Below, piece by piece: positions 25,368 to 34,237 of a DNA stretch of 64,000 bases (position 1 is its first letter; every line of letters starts with the position of its first letter). The notes under the pieces are model-generated. The model was not told where the DNA came from. It worked only from the letters and a program-made list of their open reading frames with translations, and ran no database searches. This DNA is from Chitinophaga jiangningensis (lineage in GTDB: Bacteria > Bacteroidota > Bacteroidia > Chitinophagales > Chitinophagaceae): contig NZ_FRBL01000005.1 in assembly GCF_900142605.1 (NCBI RefSeq), positions 124,001 through 188,000 on the forward strand, given 5' to 3'. Position numbers and translations under genes: made by a program.

Positions 25368-25796
25368 TTATTTGGATTTGATAGCATCGCGGATTTCGAT
25401 GAGCAGCTTCTCCTGTGTGGTAAGCTCAGCAGGAGCAGGGGCTTCTTCCTTCTTACGGGTGAGGCGGTTCATAAATTTCACCAGGAGGAAAATACAAAAG
25501 GCAATAATCACGAAGTCTAGTACACTTTGCAGAAATGCTCCCCAGGCCAGCACGTTCACACCCGCGGCCTTGGCTTCTTCCAGCGTTTTGAAGTCAGTGG
25601 TGTTATTGAAAGATAACACAGTGAATTTATCTTTAAAGTTCACACCGTTTAAGAAAATACTAACGATAGGCATTAATAAATTATCCACGAGTGATGTAAC
25701 GATCTTTCCAAAAGCACCTCCAATAATCACACCCACAGCAAGATCCATTACATTGCCCTTTAAAGCAAATTCTTTAAACTCCTTAATGAACGACAT
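25368..25796 (-). CDS. mscL: Large-conductance mechanosensitive channel
   Basis: A 142-residue inner-membrane channel that opens under membrane tension to release solutes during osmotic downshock. The N-terminal amphipathic helix (MSFIKEFKEFALKGNVMDLAV) and the pore helix VGVIIGGAFGKIVTSLVDNLLMP are conserved; TM2 is at about residues 84-106 (FLQSVLDFVIIAFCIFLLVKF), followed by the charged cytoplasmic bundle. Length is normal. A -7-like TAATTTTG lies 35 bases upstream on the minus strand. It ends in its own terminator. Confidence 0.96.
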   Translation of the reverse strand: MSFIKEFKEFALKGNVMDLAVGVIIGGAFGKIVTSLVDNLLMPIVSIFLNGVNFKDKFTVLSFNNTTDFKTLEEAKAAGVNVLAWGAFLQSVLDFVIIAFCIFLLVKFMNRLTRKKEEAPAPAELTTQEKLLIEIRDAIKSK

Positions 25797-25873
25797 AATG
25801 AAAGGTTTTAGTGGTTAAATTTTCTGTGAACAAAATTACTATTTATTGACGGAACACATTCATTGACAATTTA

Positions 25874-26620
25874 TTATTTCCTTAACCGGGGGTATTTCAT
25901 CTTCAATGATTTCAGTGTATCCCTTAACGTTAATGCGATTACGTATTCCTTATACCAGTTCTGATCTGCCGGCACTACCATCCAGGGAATATAATTACAG
26001 TTGTTGATGGCATCTTCGTAGGCATTCATATACTTATCCCAGAGTTTGGATTCGGCAAGGTCCTGTTCATTATACTTCCACATTTTCCGGGGATCTTCCG
26101 TACGTTCAATGAGCCGCTGTTGCTGTGCTTCATGCGATACATGCAGGTAAAATTTAAGTATCTGTGTATTCCCGTGTACTGCCAGCAACTTTTCAAAATC
26201 ATTGATGGCATCCATGCGCTTGTAGGCTGTTTTATCGTCAATCCATTTATGTACCCGCTGGATGAGAATGTCTTCATAATGCGACCTGTTAAACACCTGG
26301 ATCATTCCTTTACCTGGCGCCTGCTTATGCACACGCCACAGGAAGTCGTGATCTGTTTCCTCCGGAGAAGGTGCCTTAAAGGAATATACGGTAACGCCCT
26401 GCGGGTTTAATGTACCGGTCACATTCTTGATCACACCATCTTTGCCGCTGGCATCCATCCCCTGCACAATCAGTAATACGCTGTGCTTATGTTCTGCATA
26501 CATTAAGTTCTGCAACTCATCCAATTCTTCCAGAATCTCTCTCGTAACTGCTTTGGTTTTTTCTTTATCAAATTTTTTGGGAGCTGAGGTACTGATATCT
26601 GCTAACTTGATTTTGCCCAT
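25874..26620 (-). CDS. Polyphosphate kinase 2 family protein
   Basis: A 248-residue kinase of the PPK2 family, which uses inorganic polyphosphate to phosphorylate nucleotides (AMP, ADP or GDP, depending on subclass). Walker A is GMDASGKDG (residues 54-62) and the Walker B/lid region is NRSHYED (111-117), followed by the catalytic Arg-rich lid (QRLIERTEDPRKMWKY). It is a single-domain enzyme. Short PPK2 proteins of this type are often class I or III; which nucleotide is used cannot be read safely here. No ppk1 or ppx is adjacent. The start is the ATG at 26620. Confidence 0.93.
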   Translation of the reverse strand: MGKIKLADISTSAPKKFDKEKTKAVTREILEELDELQNLMYAEHKHSVLLIVQGMDASGKDGVIKNVTGTLNPQGVTVYSFKAPSPEETDHDFLWRVHKQAPGKGMIQVFNRSHYEDILIQRVHKWIDDKTAYKRMDAINDFEKLLAVHGNTQILKFYLHVSHEAQQQRLIERTEDPRKMWKYNEQDLAESKLWDKYMNAYEDAINNCNYIPWMVVPADQNWYKEYVIALTLRDTLKSLKMKYPRLRK

Positions 26621-26689
26621 AGCTAATTGGTTCTTATTTTAAATGTAACAAAATGTAGCCAGTAGTGTTGACTTAACACGCTATTCTTT

Positions 26690-26719
26690 TTGATATCTGG
26701 CTGTATAATCTGACCTTTG
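26690..26719 (+). promoter_or_regulatory. Promoter of the EamA transporter gene
   Basis: TTG (26690-26692), 19 bases, then GACCTTTG (26712-26719): an exact -33 box and spacing, with one mismatch in the -7 box. It lies 20 bases before the TTG start codon. Confidence 0.6.
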
Positions 26720-26739
26720 CACCCATAAAATCCTGCCAA

Positions 26740-27615
26740 TTGAACCAGCGAGTTGTCAACTGGAGCATATTTCTGCTATTATCTCTTACATGGGGAAGCT
26801 CCTTTATTCTAATGAAGATAGGTCTGGAAGCATTTAGCCCTTACCAGGTTGCCAGTTTGCGACTGGTGGCCGCCGGCGTGGCCTTACTTCCATTCCTGCC
26901 CAAGGCACTGAAGGCTACGCCTATACGCAAACTGCCGGTGATTATTCTCTCCGGTTTGCTGGGCAACGGTATCCCCGCTTTCCTCTTCTGCCTCGCGGAA
27001 ACGCGTATCGATAGCTCACTGGCGGGCATCCTGAATTCACTTACACCGTTGATGGCGCTAATCACCGGCTTCCTGATTTTTAAGGTTCCGGTGAAAAAAG
27101 AACAGCTGACAGGCGTATGCGTGGGGTTACTGGGTGTTGTACTGCTGTTTTCCAGTAAAGGCGTTGCAACAGACAAATACTGGTACTATGGCTTACTGGT
27201 CATAGTAGCCACGGTGAGTTACGGTGCCAATATCAGTCTGGTAGGCCATCACCTGAAAGGTTTCGGGTCCTTACAGTTGGGATCTATTGCCATGTTCTTC
27301 TGTGGTTTATTTACGCTACCGATACTGCTTTATACTGATTTCTTTCCCCAGTTTGCAGGAGCGCATGCACCCTGGCGCTCCCTGGGCGCGGGGTTGGTGC
27401 TGGGAGTAATGGGCACCGGCGTAGCAGCAGTACTGTTTTACCTCCTCATCAGAAGGGCAGGGGGGATGGCTGCTTCAATGGTCACTTATGCGCTGCCAAT
27501 AGTAGCAATGGGCTGGGGCTTCCTCGCCCATGAGCCCATTACCTGGATGCAGGTGGCCTGTATGTTTATCATACTATTTGGAGTATACCTGGTCAACAAA
27601 GCAAAAAAGGCATAA
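26740..27615 (+). CDS. EamA/DMT-superfamily transporter
   Basis: A 291-residue inner-membrane protein with ten predicted transmembrane helices arranged as two EamA repeats; each repeat carries the usual entry motif (SLTWGSSFILMKIGL in the first, SYGANISLVGHHL in the second). DMT exporters of this size export amino acids or other metabolites; the substrate is unknown. The start is a TTG at 26740: no ATG occurs between the promoter and helix 1, and the next internal ATG would remove half of that helix. It ends in a terminator shared with frr. Confidence 0.88.
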   Translation: MNQRVVNWSIFLLLSLTWGSSFILMKIGLEAFSPYQVASLRLVAAGVALLPFLPKALKATPIRKLPVIILSGLLGNGIPAFLFCLAETRIDSSLAGILNSLTPLMALITGFLIFKVPVKKEQLTGVCVGLLGVVLLFSSKGVATDKYWYYGLLVIVATVSYGANISLVGHHLKGFGSLQLGSIAMFFCGLFTLPILLYTDFFPQFAGAHAPWRSLGAGLVLGVMGTGVAAVLFYLLIRRAGGMAASMVTYALPIVAMGWGFLAHEPITWMQVACMFIILFGVYLVNKAKKA

Positions 27616-27648
27616 AAAAAGCTCCGGATGGTGATCCGAAGCTTTTTT
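27615..27648. terminator. Terminator between the EamA gene and frr
   Basis: AAAAAAGCTCCGGAT (27615-27629) pairs with ATCCGAAGCTTTTTT (27634-27648). The C-A mismatch is a G-U pair only in the minus-strand RNA, so it fits frr best, though both convergent genes can use it. Confidence 0.85.
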
Positions 27649-27671
27649 AAATAATATTATTGCTGATCTGA

Positions 27672-28235
27672 TTAGATAGCCATGATTTCTTTCTCTTTGG
27701 CTTCACAATGTTTGTCGATCAGGACAATATTTTTATCAGTCAGTTGTTGTACATCAGCTTCTGCATCCTTGGCGGTGTCCTCACTCAAACCATCTTTCTG
27801 CAGCTTTTTGATACCTTCAATGGCATCACGACGGATATTACGGATGGCAACTTTCGCCTGTTCCCCTTCACCGTTCACTCTTTTCACAAATTCCTTTCTC
27901 CGCTCTTCTGTGAGTGGGGGCAGGAATAAACGGATGATTACACCGTCGTTCTGTGGGTTCAGACCAATGTTAGATGCGATGATCGCTCTTTCGATCGGCT
28001 GAAGCATATTTTTTTCCCAAGGTTGAATAGTCAGCGTACGCGCATCAGCTACAGCAACATTGGCCACCTGATTCAGTGCAGTGGGAGCACCGTAATAATC
28101 AACATAAATACCATCCAAAATTTGTGGATTAGCTTTACCAGCTCTGACTTTAGTCAATTCCACTTCCAGGTGCCCGATGGCTTTTTTCATCGAGTCCGCT
28201 GCATCATCAAGGATAAGCGTTAGATCGTCTTGCAT
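27672..28235 (-). CDS. frr: Ribosome recycling factor
   Basis: A 187-residue factor that, with EF-G, splits the ribosome after termination. The three-helix bundle shows the conserved RAGKANPQILDGIYVDYYGAPTALNQVA segment and the C-terminal RRDAIEGIKKLQKDGLSEDTAKDAE. The start at 28235 follows a perfect Bacteroidota promoter at 28258-28287. The usual neighbour pyrH is not in the window; frr is a single-gene transcript here. Confidence 0.98.
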   Translation of the reverse strand: MQDDLTLILDDAADSMKKAIGHLEVELTKVRAGKANPQILDGIYVDYYGAPTALNQVANVAVADARTLTIQPWEKNMLQPIERAIIASNIGLNPQNDGVIIRLFLPPLTEERRKEFVKRVNGEGEQAKVAIRNIRRDAIEGIKKLQKDGLSEDTAKDAEADVQQLTDKNIVLIDKHCEAKEKEIMAI

Positions 28236-28257
28236 AACATAAATAGTTAAGTGCCTG

Positions 28258-28287
28258 CAAACCTACAGGATTTCTTTTAATCGTCAA
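28258..28287 (-). promoter_or_regulatory. Promoter of frr (perfect match)
   Basis: On the minus strand TTG (28285-28287), a 19-base spacer and TAGGTTTG (28258-28265): an exact TTG-N19-TAnnTTTG, 22 bases before the ATG. Confidence 0.8.
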
Positions 28288-28314
28288 AGTATAGCTTCTA
28301 TTTATACCGATTAA

Positions 28315-28344
28315 AAAAGGGTAGCAATGCCTTGCTACCCTTTT
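28315..28344 (-). terminator. Terminator of the MraY/WecA-type gene
   Basis: AAAAGGGTAGCAA (28315-28327) pairs with TTGCTACCCTTTT (28332-28344), loop TGCC; the minus strand continues in T's. Confidence 0.88.
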
Positions 28345-28360
28345 AAAGTATGTTTTGCGT

Positions 28361-29518
28361 TTACTTATCTTGTAAGACCCCGTCGTTTGTCACTCTTAAA
28401 ATCTTCGGTGGATGCTGAGGGGCCGCATTTTCTGGTACAGCCACCTGCAGATTCAATGCTGCCTGAGCAGCTGCAACAGCTGCCAGCTTACGCTTACGCG
28501 CTAAATACAAGACCCCGGTAAGACCCATGGCGGAGGTACCTACCACAATGATCATAGCGGTAGTTCCAATTCCCTGTAAAGCAAACGCTGCTGCTATGTA
28601 GATAGCATTCACGGTTACAGATACAAGGGTGGTTTGTTTATGGTTCAGTTTCAGATCCAGCAGGTAATGGTGGATGTGATTTCTGTCGGCAGAAAAAGGA
28701 GAGCGGCCTTGCAGCATTCTTACCGCAAATACACGCAGGGTATCAAATAAAGGCACAATCAGGATGGCAATAGCCACACCTGGTGTTGCGGTTACTGGCA
28801 TTTTCCCAACAGGATTACCAGCCACGTCAATAAACTTGATAACAAGCACGGCGTTTACCAATCCAATCAGTAAAGAGCCGGTATCACCCATAAATATTTT
28901 TGCAGGAGAGATATTATAAATCAGGAAACTGGCCAGTCCACCCGCCAGGGAGAAGCCCAGCACCGCATAGGTGATTTCGCCCACATGCAGGAAGTAAGCT
29001 CCCAGGATGGCACTCACCAGCAATCCGATACTACCTGCCTGACCATCCACCCCGTCTATCAGGTTAAATGCATTGATAACCACGATGAAGGTAAAGTAAG
29101 TGAGCATCAGGCTGATACTGGTCGGCAATTCATAAATACCCAGAAATCCGTACATATTTGAAATCTGCAGATTTCCCAGGTAGATGATAGCGAAAGAAGC
29201 CAGTAATTGGCCGATCAGCTTTTTAAGCGGGGACAACCCAACGATGTCATCTTTCATTCCCACCATAAAAATGATGAAAAATGCGGCCATCATGTATTGG
29301 AAAGGAGAGTTCTGCAGCACGGGTACGCATACCGCAGCTGCAATAATGAAACCTGAGAAAAAGCCCATTCCACCAAGGGTTGGAATCCGCTTTTTATGAG
29401 CCTTTCTTTCATCCGGTTCGTCGTAAAGGTGCTTTAACTCCGCAACTTTAATGAGTATTGGAATTGAAAAATAGGTCACAACAAAACTTAGGACGGTAGC
29501 AATTAATACATTCTCCAT
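28361..29518 (-). CDS. MraY/WecA-family undecaprenyl-phosphate sugar-1-phosphate transferase
   Basis: A 385-residue polytopic enzyme with about eleven transmembrane helices that transfers a sugar-1-phosphate from a UDP-sugar to undecaprenyl phosphate, starting a surface polysaccharide. The catalytic motifs are the acidic MKDDIVG, NAFNLIDGVDGQAGSIG and the histidine motif DRNHIHHYLL, with FMGDTGSLLIG. The last of these sets is of WecA/TagO type rather than cell-wall MraY. About 40 hydrophilic residues follow the last helix. The sugar is unknown and no polysaccharide cluster is adjacent. It has its own promoter (29538-29567) and terminator. Confidence 0.92.
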   Translation of the reverse strand: MENVLIATVLSFVVTYFSIPILIKVAELKHLYDEPDERKAHKKRIPTLGGMGFFSGFIIAAAVCVPVLQNSPFQYMMAAFFIIFMVGMKDDIVGLSPLKKLIGQLLASFAIIYLGNLQISNMYGFLGIYELPTSISLMLTYFTFIVVINAFNLIDGVDGQAGSIGLLVSAILGAYFLHVGEITYAVLGFSLAGGLASFLIYNISPAKIFMGDTGSLLIGLVNAVLVIKFIDVAGNPVGKMPVTATPGVAIAILIVPLFDTLRVFAVRMLQGRSPFSADRNHIHHYLLDLKLNHKQTTLVSVTVNAIYIAAAFALQGIGTTAMIIVVGTSAMGLTGVLYLARKRKLAAVAAAQAALNLQVAVPENAAPQHPPKILRVTNDGVLQDK

Positions 29519-29537
29519 TTATCGGGGGGTTAGAGTG

Positions 29538-29567
29538 CAAAGATATTAATTTCAATGAAATGTGTAA
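29538..29567 (-). promoter_or_regulatory. Promoter of the MraY/WecA-type gene
   Basis: On the minus strand TTA, 19 bases, then TATCTTTG (29538-29545): an exact -7 box, one mismatch in the -33 box, 20 bases before the ATG. Confidence 0.6.
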
Positions 29568-29650
29568 ATATTCGCTGAAAAAATAAAGATTTTGTGATAT
29601 TTTGGACCCGCAAAAAAACATTCAAACGCTACAATTCTATGAAATTCTTA

Positions 29651-29658
29651 TAGTTTTG
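29651..29658 (+). promoter_or_regulatory. -7 element of the transketolase promoter
   Basis: TAGTTTTG matches TAnnTTTG exactly, 24 bases before the ATG at 29682. No -33 TTG stands at the expected spacing. Confidence 0.45.
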
Positions 29659-29681
29659 CGGCTCTAAAAATCACAAGTATC

Positions 29682-30518
29682 ATGCCACAGCTCCAGGATA
29701 TAGCTTCACAGGTAAGAAGAGATATAGTACGAATGGTACATGGTGTTCAAAGTGGACACCCAGGTGGTTCGCTCGGCTGCGCCGATTTCCTGACCGCCCT
29801 TTACTTTAAGATTATGGATCATAAGCCTACGCCGTTTGACATGGATGGCAAAGACCAGGATCTGTTTTTCTTATCAAATGGTCATATCTCCCCGGTATTC
29901 TACAGCGTACTGGCACGTTCCGGATACTTCCCGGTAACTGAGCTGAGCACTTTCCGCAAACTCAACTCCCGCCTGCAAGGTCACCCTACCACCCACGAAC
30001 ACCTGCCAGGTGTACGTATTGCCTCCGGCTCTCTCGGCCAGGGTATGAGCGTTGCCATCGGTGCCGCACTGAGCAAAAAACTCAATGGCGATAAACATAT
30101 CGTGTTCTCCCTCCACGGTGATGGTGAACTGGAAGAAGGCCAGATCTGGGAAGCTGCCATGTTTGCCCCTCACCATAAAGTAGATAACCTCATCATCACC
30201 ATCGATGCCAATGGTCAGCAAATCGATGGTACCACCGCTGATGTGGCAGGCCTCGGTGATATCGGCGCTAAGTTCGAAGTATTCGGATGGCACGTTATCC
30301 ACATGGATGGTAACAATATGGACGAAGTAGTAGCTACCCTGGAGAAAGCCAAATCCCTCACCGGACAAGGCAAACCTATCTGCATCATTATGAAAACAGT
30401 AATGGGCGAAGGGGTCGACTTCATGGAAGGCCACCACGAATGGCACGGTATCGCTCCGAACGACGAGCAACTGGCCAAAGCACTTGCACAACTCCCTGAA
30501 ACACTGGGCGATTACTAA
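29682..30518 (+). CDS. Transketolase, N-terminal (TPP-binding) subunit
   Basis: A 278-residue protein matching only the N-terminal third to half of transketolase: QSGHPGGSLGCADFLTALYF, the substrate loop and the TPP/Mg motif HGDGELEEGQIWEAAMF with TIDANGQQIDG. Split transketolases pair this subunit with a C-terminal pyrimidine-binding subunit, together moving two-carbon units in the pentose phosphate pathway. Here no C-terminal gene follows: strong hairpins and genes on the other strand come next. The protein ends cleanly (QLPETLGDY), so it is a true subunit and not a truncated gene. The partner must be elsewhere in the genome. Confidence 0.93.
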   Translation: MPQLQDIASQVRRDIVRMVHGVQSGHPGGSLGCADFLTALYFKIMDHKPTPFDMDGKDQDLFFLSNGHISPVFYSVLARSGYFPVTELSTFRKLNSRLQGHPTTHEHLPGVRIASGSLGQGMSVAIGAALSKKLNGDKHIVFSLHGDGELEEGQIWEAAMFAPHHKVDNLIITIDANGQQIDGTTADVAGLGDIGAKFEVFGWHVIHMDGNNMDEVVATLEKAKSLTGQGKPICIIMKTVMGEGVDFMEGHHEWHGIAPNDEQLAKALAQLPETLGDY

Positions 30519-30536
30519 ATCAAGATATCTATCCAT

Positions 30537-30573
30537 AAAAGGAAAAGGAGGCCACTGGCCTCCTTTTCCTTTT
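30537..30573 (+). terminator. Terminator of the transketolase subunit gene
   Basis: A perfect 17-bp stem (30537-30553 with 30557-30573) around ACT, with flanking A and T tracts. Confidence 0.9.
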
Positions 30574-30612
30574 AAAAAAATTAGCCCGGCCGATGGCCGG
30601 GCTAATTTTTTT
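30574..30612 (-). terminator. Terminator of the LolC/E-type gene
   Basis: A perfect 18-bp stem (30574-30591 with 30595-30612) with loop GAT; core TTAGCCCGGCC/GGCCGGGCTAA and seven-base A and T tracts. It abuts the previous hairpin directly. Confidence 0.9.
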
Positions 30613-30621
30613 AAAAGATTT

Positions 30622-31845
30622 TTATGTCGCCTTCAACGCCATCAGTTCCCTGGATGCCCGCCTGGCCGGTATCCAGCTCGCAGCCGTTCCTATAACAAGA
30701 ATAGTGATCAACACCAGCACAAAATCTCCCCAATACATGATTACCGGGTACGCATCTACGAGAAAGGACTGCCCATCCAGCTTAATTAACCCGAAATGCT
30801 GCTGCAATAAACAGAAAACTACTCCCAGCCCGCATCCCAGCCCTCCGCCAATCCCTGCAATAATCAACCCCTCCGCCAGGAAAATCCGCATAATCAGTGA
30901 ATTTCTTGCCCCCATAGCCTTCAGAATGGTGATATCCTTCTGCTTCTCTATCACCAGCATATATAGCGAACCTACCATGTTAAAGGCTGCTATCACCAGG
31001 ATAAAACTCAGGATCACATATACCACCCACTTCTCCGTTTCCATGATGGCATAGAGCGACTGATTCTGCTCAAAGCGGGTCTGTACTTTATAGTCAGGTC
31101 CCAAAACTGCCACGATTCGCTTCTTAAGCTGATCTTCGCTCAAACCCGGTACTGCCGCCACTTCCAGGGCCGACATCTCATCCGGCCCCATCTCCAACAG
31201 CTTTCTAAGGAAATCGATATGGGTAATCACATACTTGCTGTTAAACTCCTGCTGAATGGCAAATGTCCCCCGGGGATATACAATTCCGCTGTTGAGCGCC
31301 TCCTCCGGAATGGTGAAGGATGTAGCACTGCGCCGCGGCACGTACACCGTAATAGGCGTCAGACTATGCTTTACATCTACCCCCAGCGCACCTTCCAGCT
31401 CCAGTCCCAAAACAGCGCCGTAACCATCTTCATCGCCGGTATTAAAGTCTCCCCTGACAATTTTACCCTGTAAATCAGCTACCCTGGTATAATTACTGTC
31501 TACCCCTTTCAATACGGCAATCGTAGGCTCGTCTCCGTAACGGAGCACCGCCTTCTCCTCAATAACAGCCGTATAGGCCGCCACACCAGGCACTTCGGCG
31601 ATATGCTTTAGCTGCACTGCATTCAGCCGGATCGTTTTACCGCTCACCGGCGCCACCTTAACAGATGGGTAAAAAGAAGAATAAAGAGATTTTACAAGGC
31701 CTTCAAATCCGTTGAATACACTCAGGATTACAATCAACGCACCAGCACCCACCGCAATCGCTCCCACACTCACCCAGGCGATGATGTTAATGGCATTGGT
31801 CGACTTCTTGGCCCAGAAATATCGGGATGCAAATTGCCAGATCAT
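30622..31845 (-). CDS. LolC/LolE-type ABC transporter permease
   Basis: A 407-residue inner-membrane permease with one N-terminal helix (about residues 22-45, WVSVGAIAVGAGALIVILSVF), a large periplasmic domain (about 50-255) and three C-terminal helices of the FtsX domain (about 270-300, 325-350, 370-395). The family releases lipoproteins from the inner membrane for transport to the outer membrane by LolA. In Bacteroidota one LolC/E-type subunit usually stands in for both. The ATPase LolD is not adjacent. It follows rbfA, from which it is separated by a terminator. Confidence 0.88.
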   Translation of the reverse strand: MIWQFASRYFWAKKSTNAINIIAWVSVGAIAVGAGALIVILSVFNGFEGLVKSLYSSFYPSVKVAPVSGKTIRLNAVQLKHIAEVPGVAAYTAVIEEKAVLRYGDEPTIAVLKGVDSNYTRVADLQGKIVRGDFNTGDEDGYGAVLGLELEGALGVDVKHSLTPITVYVPRRSATSFTIPEEALNSGIVYPRGTFAIQQEFNSKYVITHIDFLRKLLEMGPDEMSALEVAAVPGLSEDQLKKRIVAVLGPDYKVQTRFEQNQSLYAIMETEKWVVYVILSFILVIAAFNMVGSLYMLVIEKQKDITILKAMGARNSLIMRIFLAEGLIIAGIGGGLGCGLGVVFCLLQQHFGLIKLDGQSFLVDAYPVIMYWGDFVLVLITILVIGTAASWIPARRASRELMALKAT

Positions 31846-31856
31846 ATGGATAAGCC

Positions 31857-31883
31857 AAAAGCCCCGCCAGTAGCGGGACTTTT
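31857..31883 (-). terminator. Terminator of rbfA
   Basis: AAAAGCCCCGC (31857-31867) pairs with GCGGGACTTTT (31873-31883). The C-A mismatch is G-U in the minus-strand RNA. It lies between rbfA and the LolC/E-type gene, so the latter may be reached by partial read-through. Confidence 0.7.
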
Positions 31884-31884
31884 A

Positions 31885-32283
31885 TTATTTTGTGTCTTTA
31901 TTGATATCAGAATTTCCTTTGATATTGGAGTCATCTTCCTTAATCTTCTTGAATAACTCCTCCATTTTGAACACATAATCCAGGGTTTCATCCAGGAAGA
32001 AAGTCAGTTCCGGTACCCGGCGCAGCTGCTTGCCCACCCGCTGTCCCAGCGCTTTCTTGATTTCACCCATACGCTCGTTGATACGGCCCAGCATACCATC
32101 CTGATCTTTGATCTGGAACATACTCAGGTATACCTTCGCCTCCAGCAGGTCCGGCGTCATCTTCACGGCAGCAATGGAAATCATTCCTCCTTCCAGTACG
32201 TTGAAACCCATCCGCTGGAATATATCACTTAATTCCTCCTGAATTAACTGTCCAATTTGTTTTTGCCTCTTAGTTTCCTGCAT
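31885..32283 (-). CDS. rbfA: 30S ribosome-binding factor A
   Basis: A 132-residue KH-like factor that helps mature the 5' end of 16S rRNA in the small subunit, important for cold growth. The opening MQETKRQKQIGQLIQEELSDIF and the segment MISIAAVKMTPDLLEAKVYLS are typical, as is LRRVPELTFFLDETLDYVFKME. The true start is the ATG at 32283; the open frame runs on to 32388 but that part has no family similarity and would cross the promoter of the divergent transporter gene. Ends in a Lys/Asp/Asn tail. Confidence 0.95.
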   Translation of the reverse strand: MQETKRQKQIGQLIQEELSDIFQRMGFNVLEGGMISIAAVKMTPDLLEAKVYLSMFQIKDQDGMLGRINERMGEIKKALGQRVGKQLRRVPELTFFLDETLDYVFKMEELFKKIKEDDSNIKGNSDINKDTK

Positions 32284-32333
32284 GTCGTTCAGTTTTTTCG
32301 TTAATAAATACGGGCACCGGTGCGAAATTAACC

Positions 32334-32341
32334 TATTTTTG
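32334..32341 (+). promoter_or_regulatory. -7 element of the MsbA-type gene
   Basis: TATTTTTG, an exact TAnnTTTG, 33 bases before the ATG at 32375. It rules out the longer reading frame starting at 32282. Confidence 0.45.
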
Positions 32342-32374
32342 CCTGTTCTTACAATCAAGACTAAAGAAACAGGG

Positions 32375-34207
32375 ATGAAGACTTTCAAGCGATTATTAAG
32401 ATATGCAACGCCGCTGCATCATTACCTGCCTGAATATGTGATTTATACCATCATCGGTATTATATTCGGTCTGGTGAATTTTTCAGCATTAATTCCGCTA
32501 TTAAACCTGCTGTTTGACCAGGTATCACCGGAAGAAGCAGCAAAAAATCTGATTAAACCAACATTCAGCCTTTCAATAGACTACTTCATCGGATTATTTA
32601 AATTCTACCTAAGTGGTTATATTTTAGAAGATAAAATGCGTGCCCTGATTTTTGTGGGGTTATTCATCGGAGCTACCACTACCATCGCCAATGTAGGCCG
32701 GTACATGAGCGCACGCGTGATTACACGGCTGAGAATGAATATGCTGGAAAAGGTACGTAACGACCTCTATAAAAGATTGACGGAGCAATCTCTCTCTTTC
32801 TTTCACAACCGCAAAAAGGGAGAACTGCTGACCGTGATCTCTTCAGATGTGCAGGAAATTGAATCCAACGTAGTAAATGGCGTACAGGTATTGCTGCGCG
32901 ATCCCTTTATTATCCTGGTTTACTTCGCCGGCTTGTTTTACCTGTCCACCAAACTTACCTTGTTTACCATTTTCTTTTTCCCGGTATCTGGCCTGATCAT
33001 CTCCTTTATCAGCAAAAAACTGAAGCAGAAAGGCCATTTCAGCCAGGAATGGTTGTCTAAAACCATTAGCGTATTTGAAGAAAGTATCAGCGGTGTCAGA
33101 ATTATTCAGTCTTTCAGCGCTACCAGGTTTATGCAGCGCAAGTTTGGTAATATTAACCATCAATTTATTGGTATCAGCCGCTCTATGTACAACCAGCGGG
33201 AGCTGGCTTCCCCAATTTCTGAAATACTGGGGGTGGCAGTGATTCTGATACTCATTATTTATGGCGGCAGCCTCGTTATCGGCGCTAATCCAACCATGCA
33301 GGGAGCTGAATTTATGACCTATCTGATTTTCTATTCTCAGATCCTACAGCCGGCAAAAAATATTTCCACCGCCATTACCAACCTGCAGAAAGGCCTGGTA
33401 TCCAGCGAACGTATTTTCGATATCCTGGATGCCCCGGTTGAAATCACAGAAAAACCGGGTGCCGAACCGATTAAAACATTTGAGAATAGTATTGTTTATA
33501 AAGATGTCGATTTCTCTTATGGTCAAACACCTGTACTTAAAAATGTAAATCTCACCATCGCTAAAGGCCAGATCATAGCACTTGTTGGACGTAGTGGCGC
33601 GGGTAAATCTACCATGGCCGACATCCTCCCGCGCTTCTACGATGTAAAAGGAGGTTCGGTAAGTATTGACGGTAAAGATGTAAAGGATTTGAAGCTCGAT
33701 GATCTTCGTGGGCTCATGGGAGTGGTATCTCAGCAGGCGATCCTGTTTAATGATACGGTGTTTAACAATATTGCCTTCGGCTACCCGGATGCAAAACTGG
33801 AAGATGTGATTCGCGCAGCAAAAATTGCCAATGCACATGAATTTATCGAACGCCTGGAAAATGGCTATGAAACATCTATCGGTGATAGTGGTATGAAACT
33901 CAGTGGGGGACAACGTCAGCGCCTCACCATTGCAAGGGCTGTATTCAAAAATCCACCTATCATGATCCTGGACGAGGCTACCTCCGCATTAGATACCGAA
34001 TCTGAAAAACTCGTACAGGAAGCACTGGATAAACTGATGGAAAATCGTACCACTGTGGTAATTGCCCACCGACTCAGCACCATCCAGCATGCCACCGAAA
34101 TTATCGTGATGGAGCAAGGCGAAATCGTGGAAAGAGGTAATCACCAGGAACTGCTGGCCAACGATGGTATTTATAAGCGTCTGGTAGAGATGCAGGAGTT
34201 CAAGTAA
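32375..34207 (+). CDS. MsbA-type ABC exporter (fused permease-ATPase)
   Basis: A 610-residue half-transporter that works as a homodimer in the inner membrane. Residues 1-330 form the six-helix membrane domain; residues 365-605 the ATPase with Walker A GRSGAGKST, Q-loop SQQAILFNDTV, signature LSGGQRQRL, Walker B IMILDEATSALD and the switch His in VIAHRLST. MsbA flips lipid A-core in Gram-negative bacteria, and the similarity is strongest there, but other lipid or drug substrates are possible. The next gene is an independent glycosyltransferase behind a terminator. Confidence 0.92.
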   Translation: MKTFKRLLRYATPLHHYLPEYVIYTIIGIIFGLVNFSALIPLLNLLFDQVSPEEAAKNLIKPTFSLSIDYFIGLFKFYLSGYILEDKMRALIFVGLFIGATTTIANVGRYMSARVITRLRMNMLEKVRNDLYKRLTEQSLSFFHNRKKGELLTVISSDVQEIESNVVNGVQVLLRDPFIILVYFAGLFYLSTKLTLFTIFFFPVSGLIISFISKKLKQKGHFSQEWLSKTISVFEESISGVRIIQSFSATRFMQRKFGNINHQFIGISRSMYNQRELASPISEILGVAVILILIIYGGSLVIGANPTMQGAEFMTYLIFYSQILQPAKNISTAITNLQKGLVSSERIFDILDAPVEITEKPGAEPIKTFENSIVYKDVDFSYGQTPVLKNVNLTIAKGQIIALVGRSGAGKSTMADILPRFYDVKGGSVSIDGKDVKDLKLDDLRGLMGVVSQQAILFNDTVFNNIAFGYPDAKLEDVIRAAKIANAHEFIERLENGYETSIGDSGMKLSGGQRQRLTIARAVFKNPPIMILDEATSALDTESEKLVQEALDKLMENRTTVVIAHRLSTIQHATEIIVMEQGEIVERGNHQELLANDGIYKRLVEMQEFK

Positions 34208-34237
34208 CAATAATATAACGTCATAGAATATACGATT

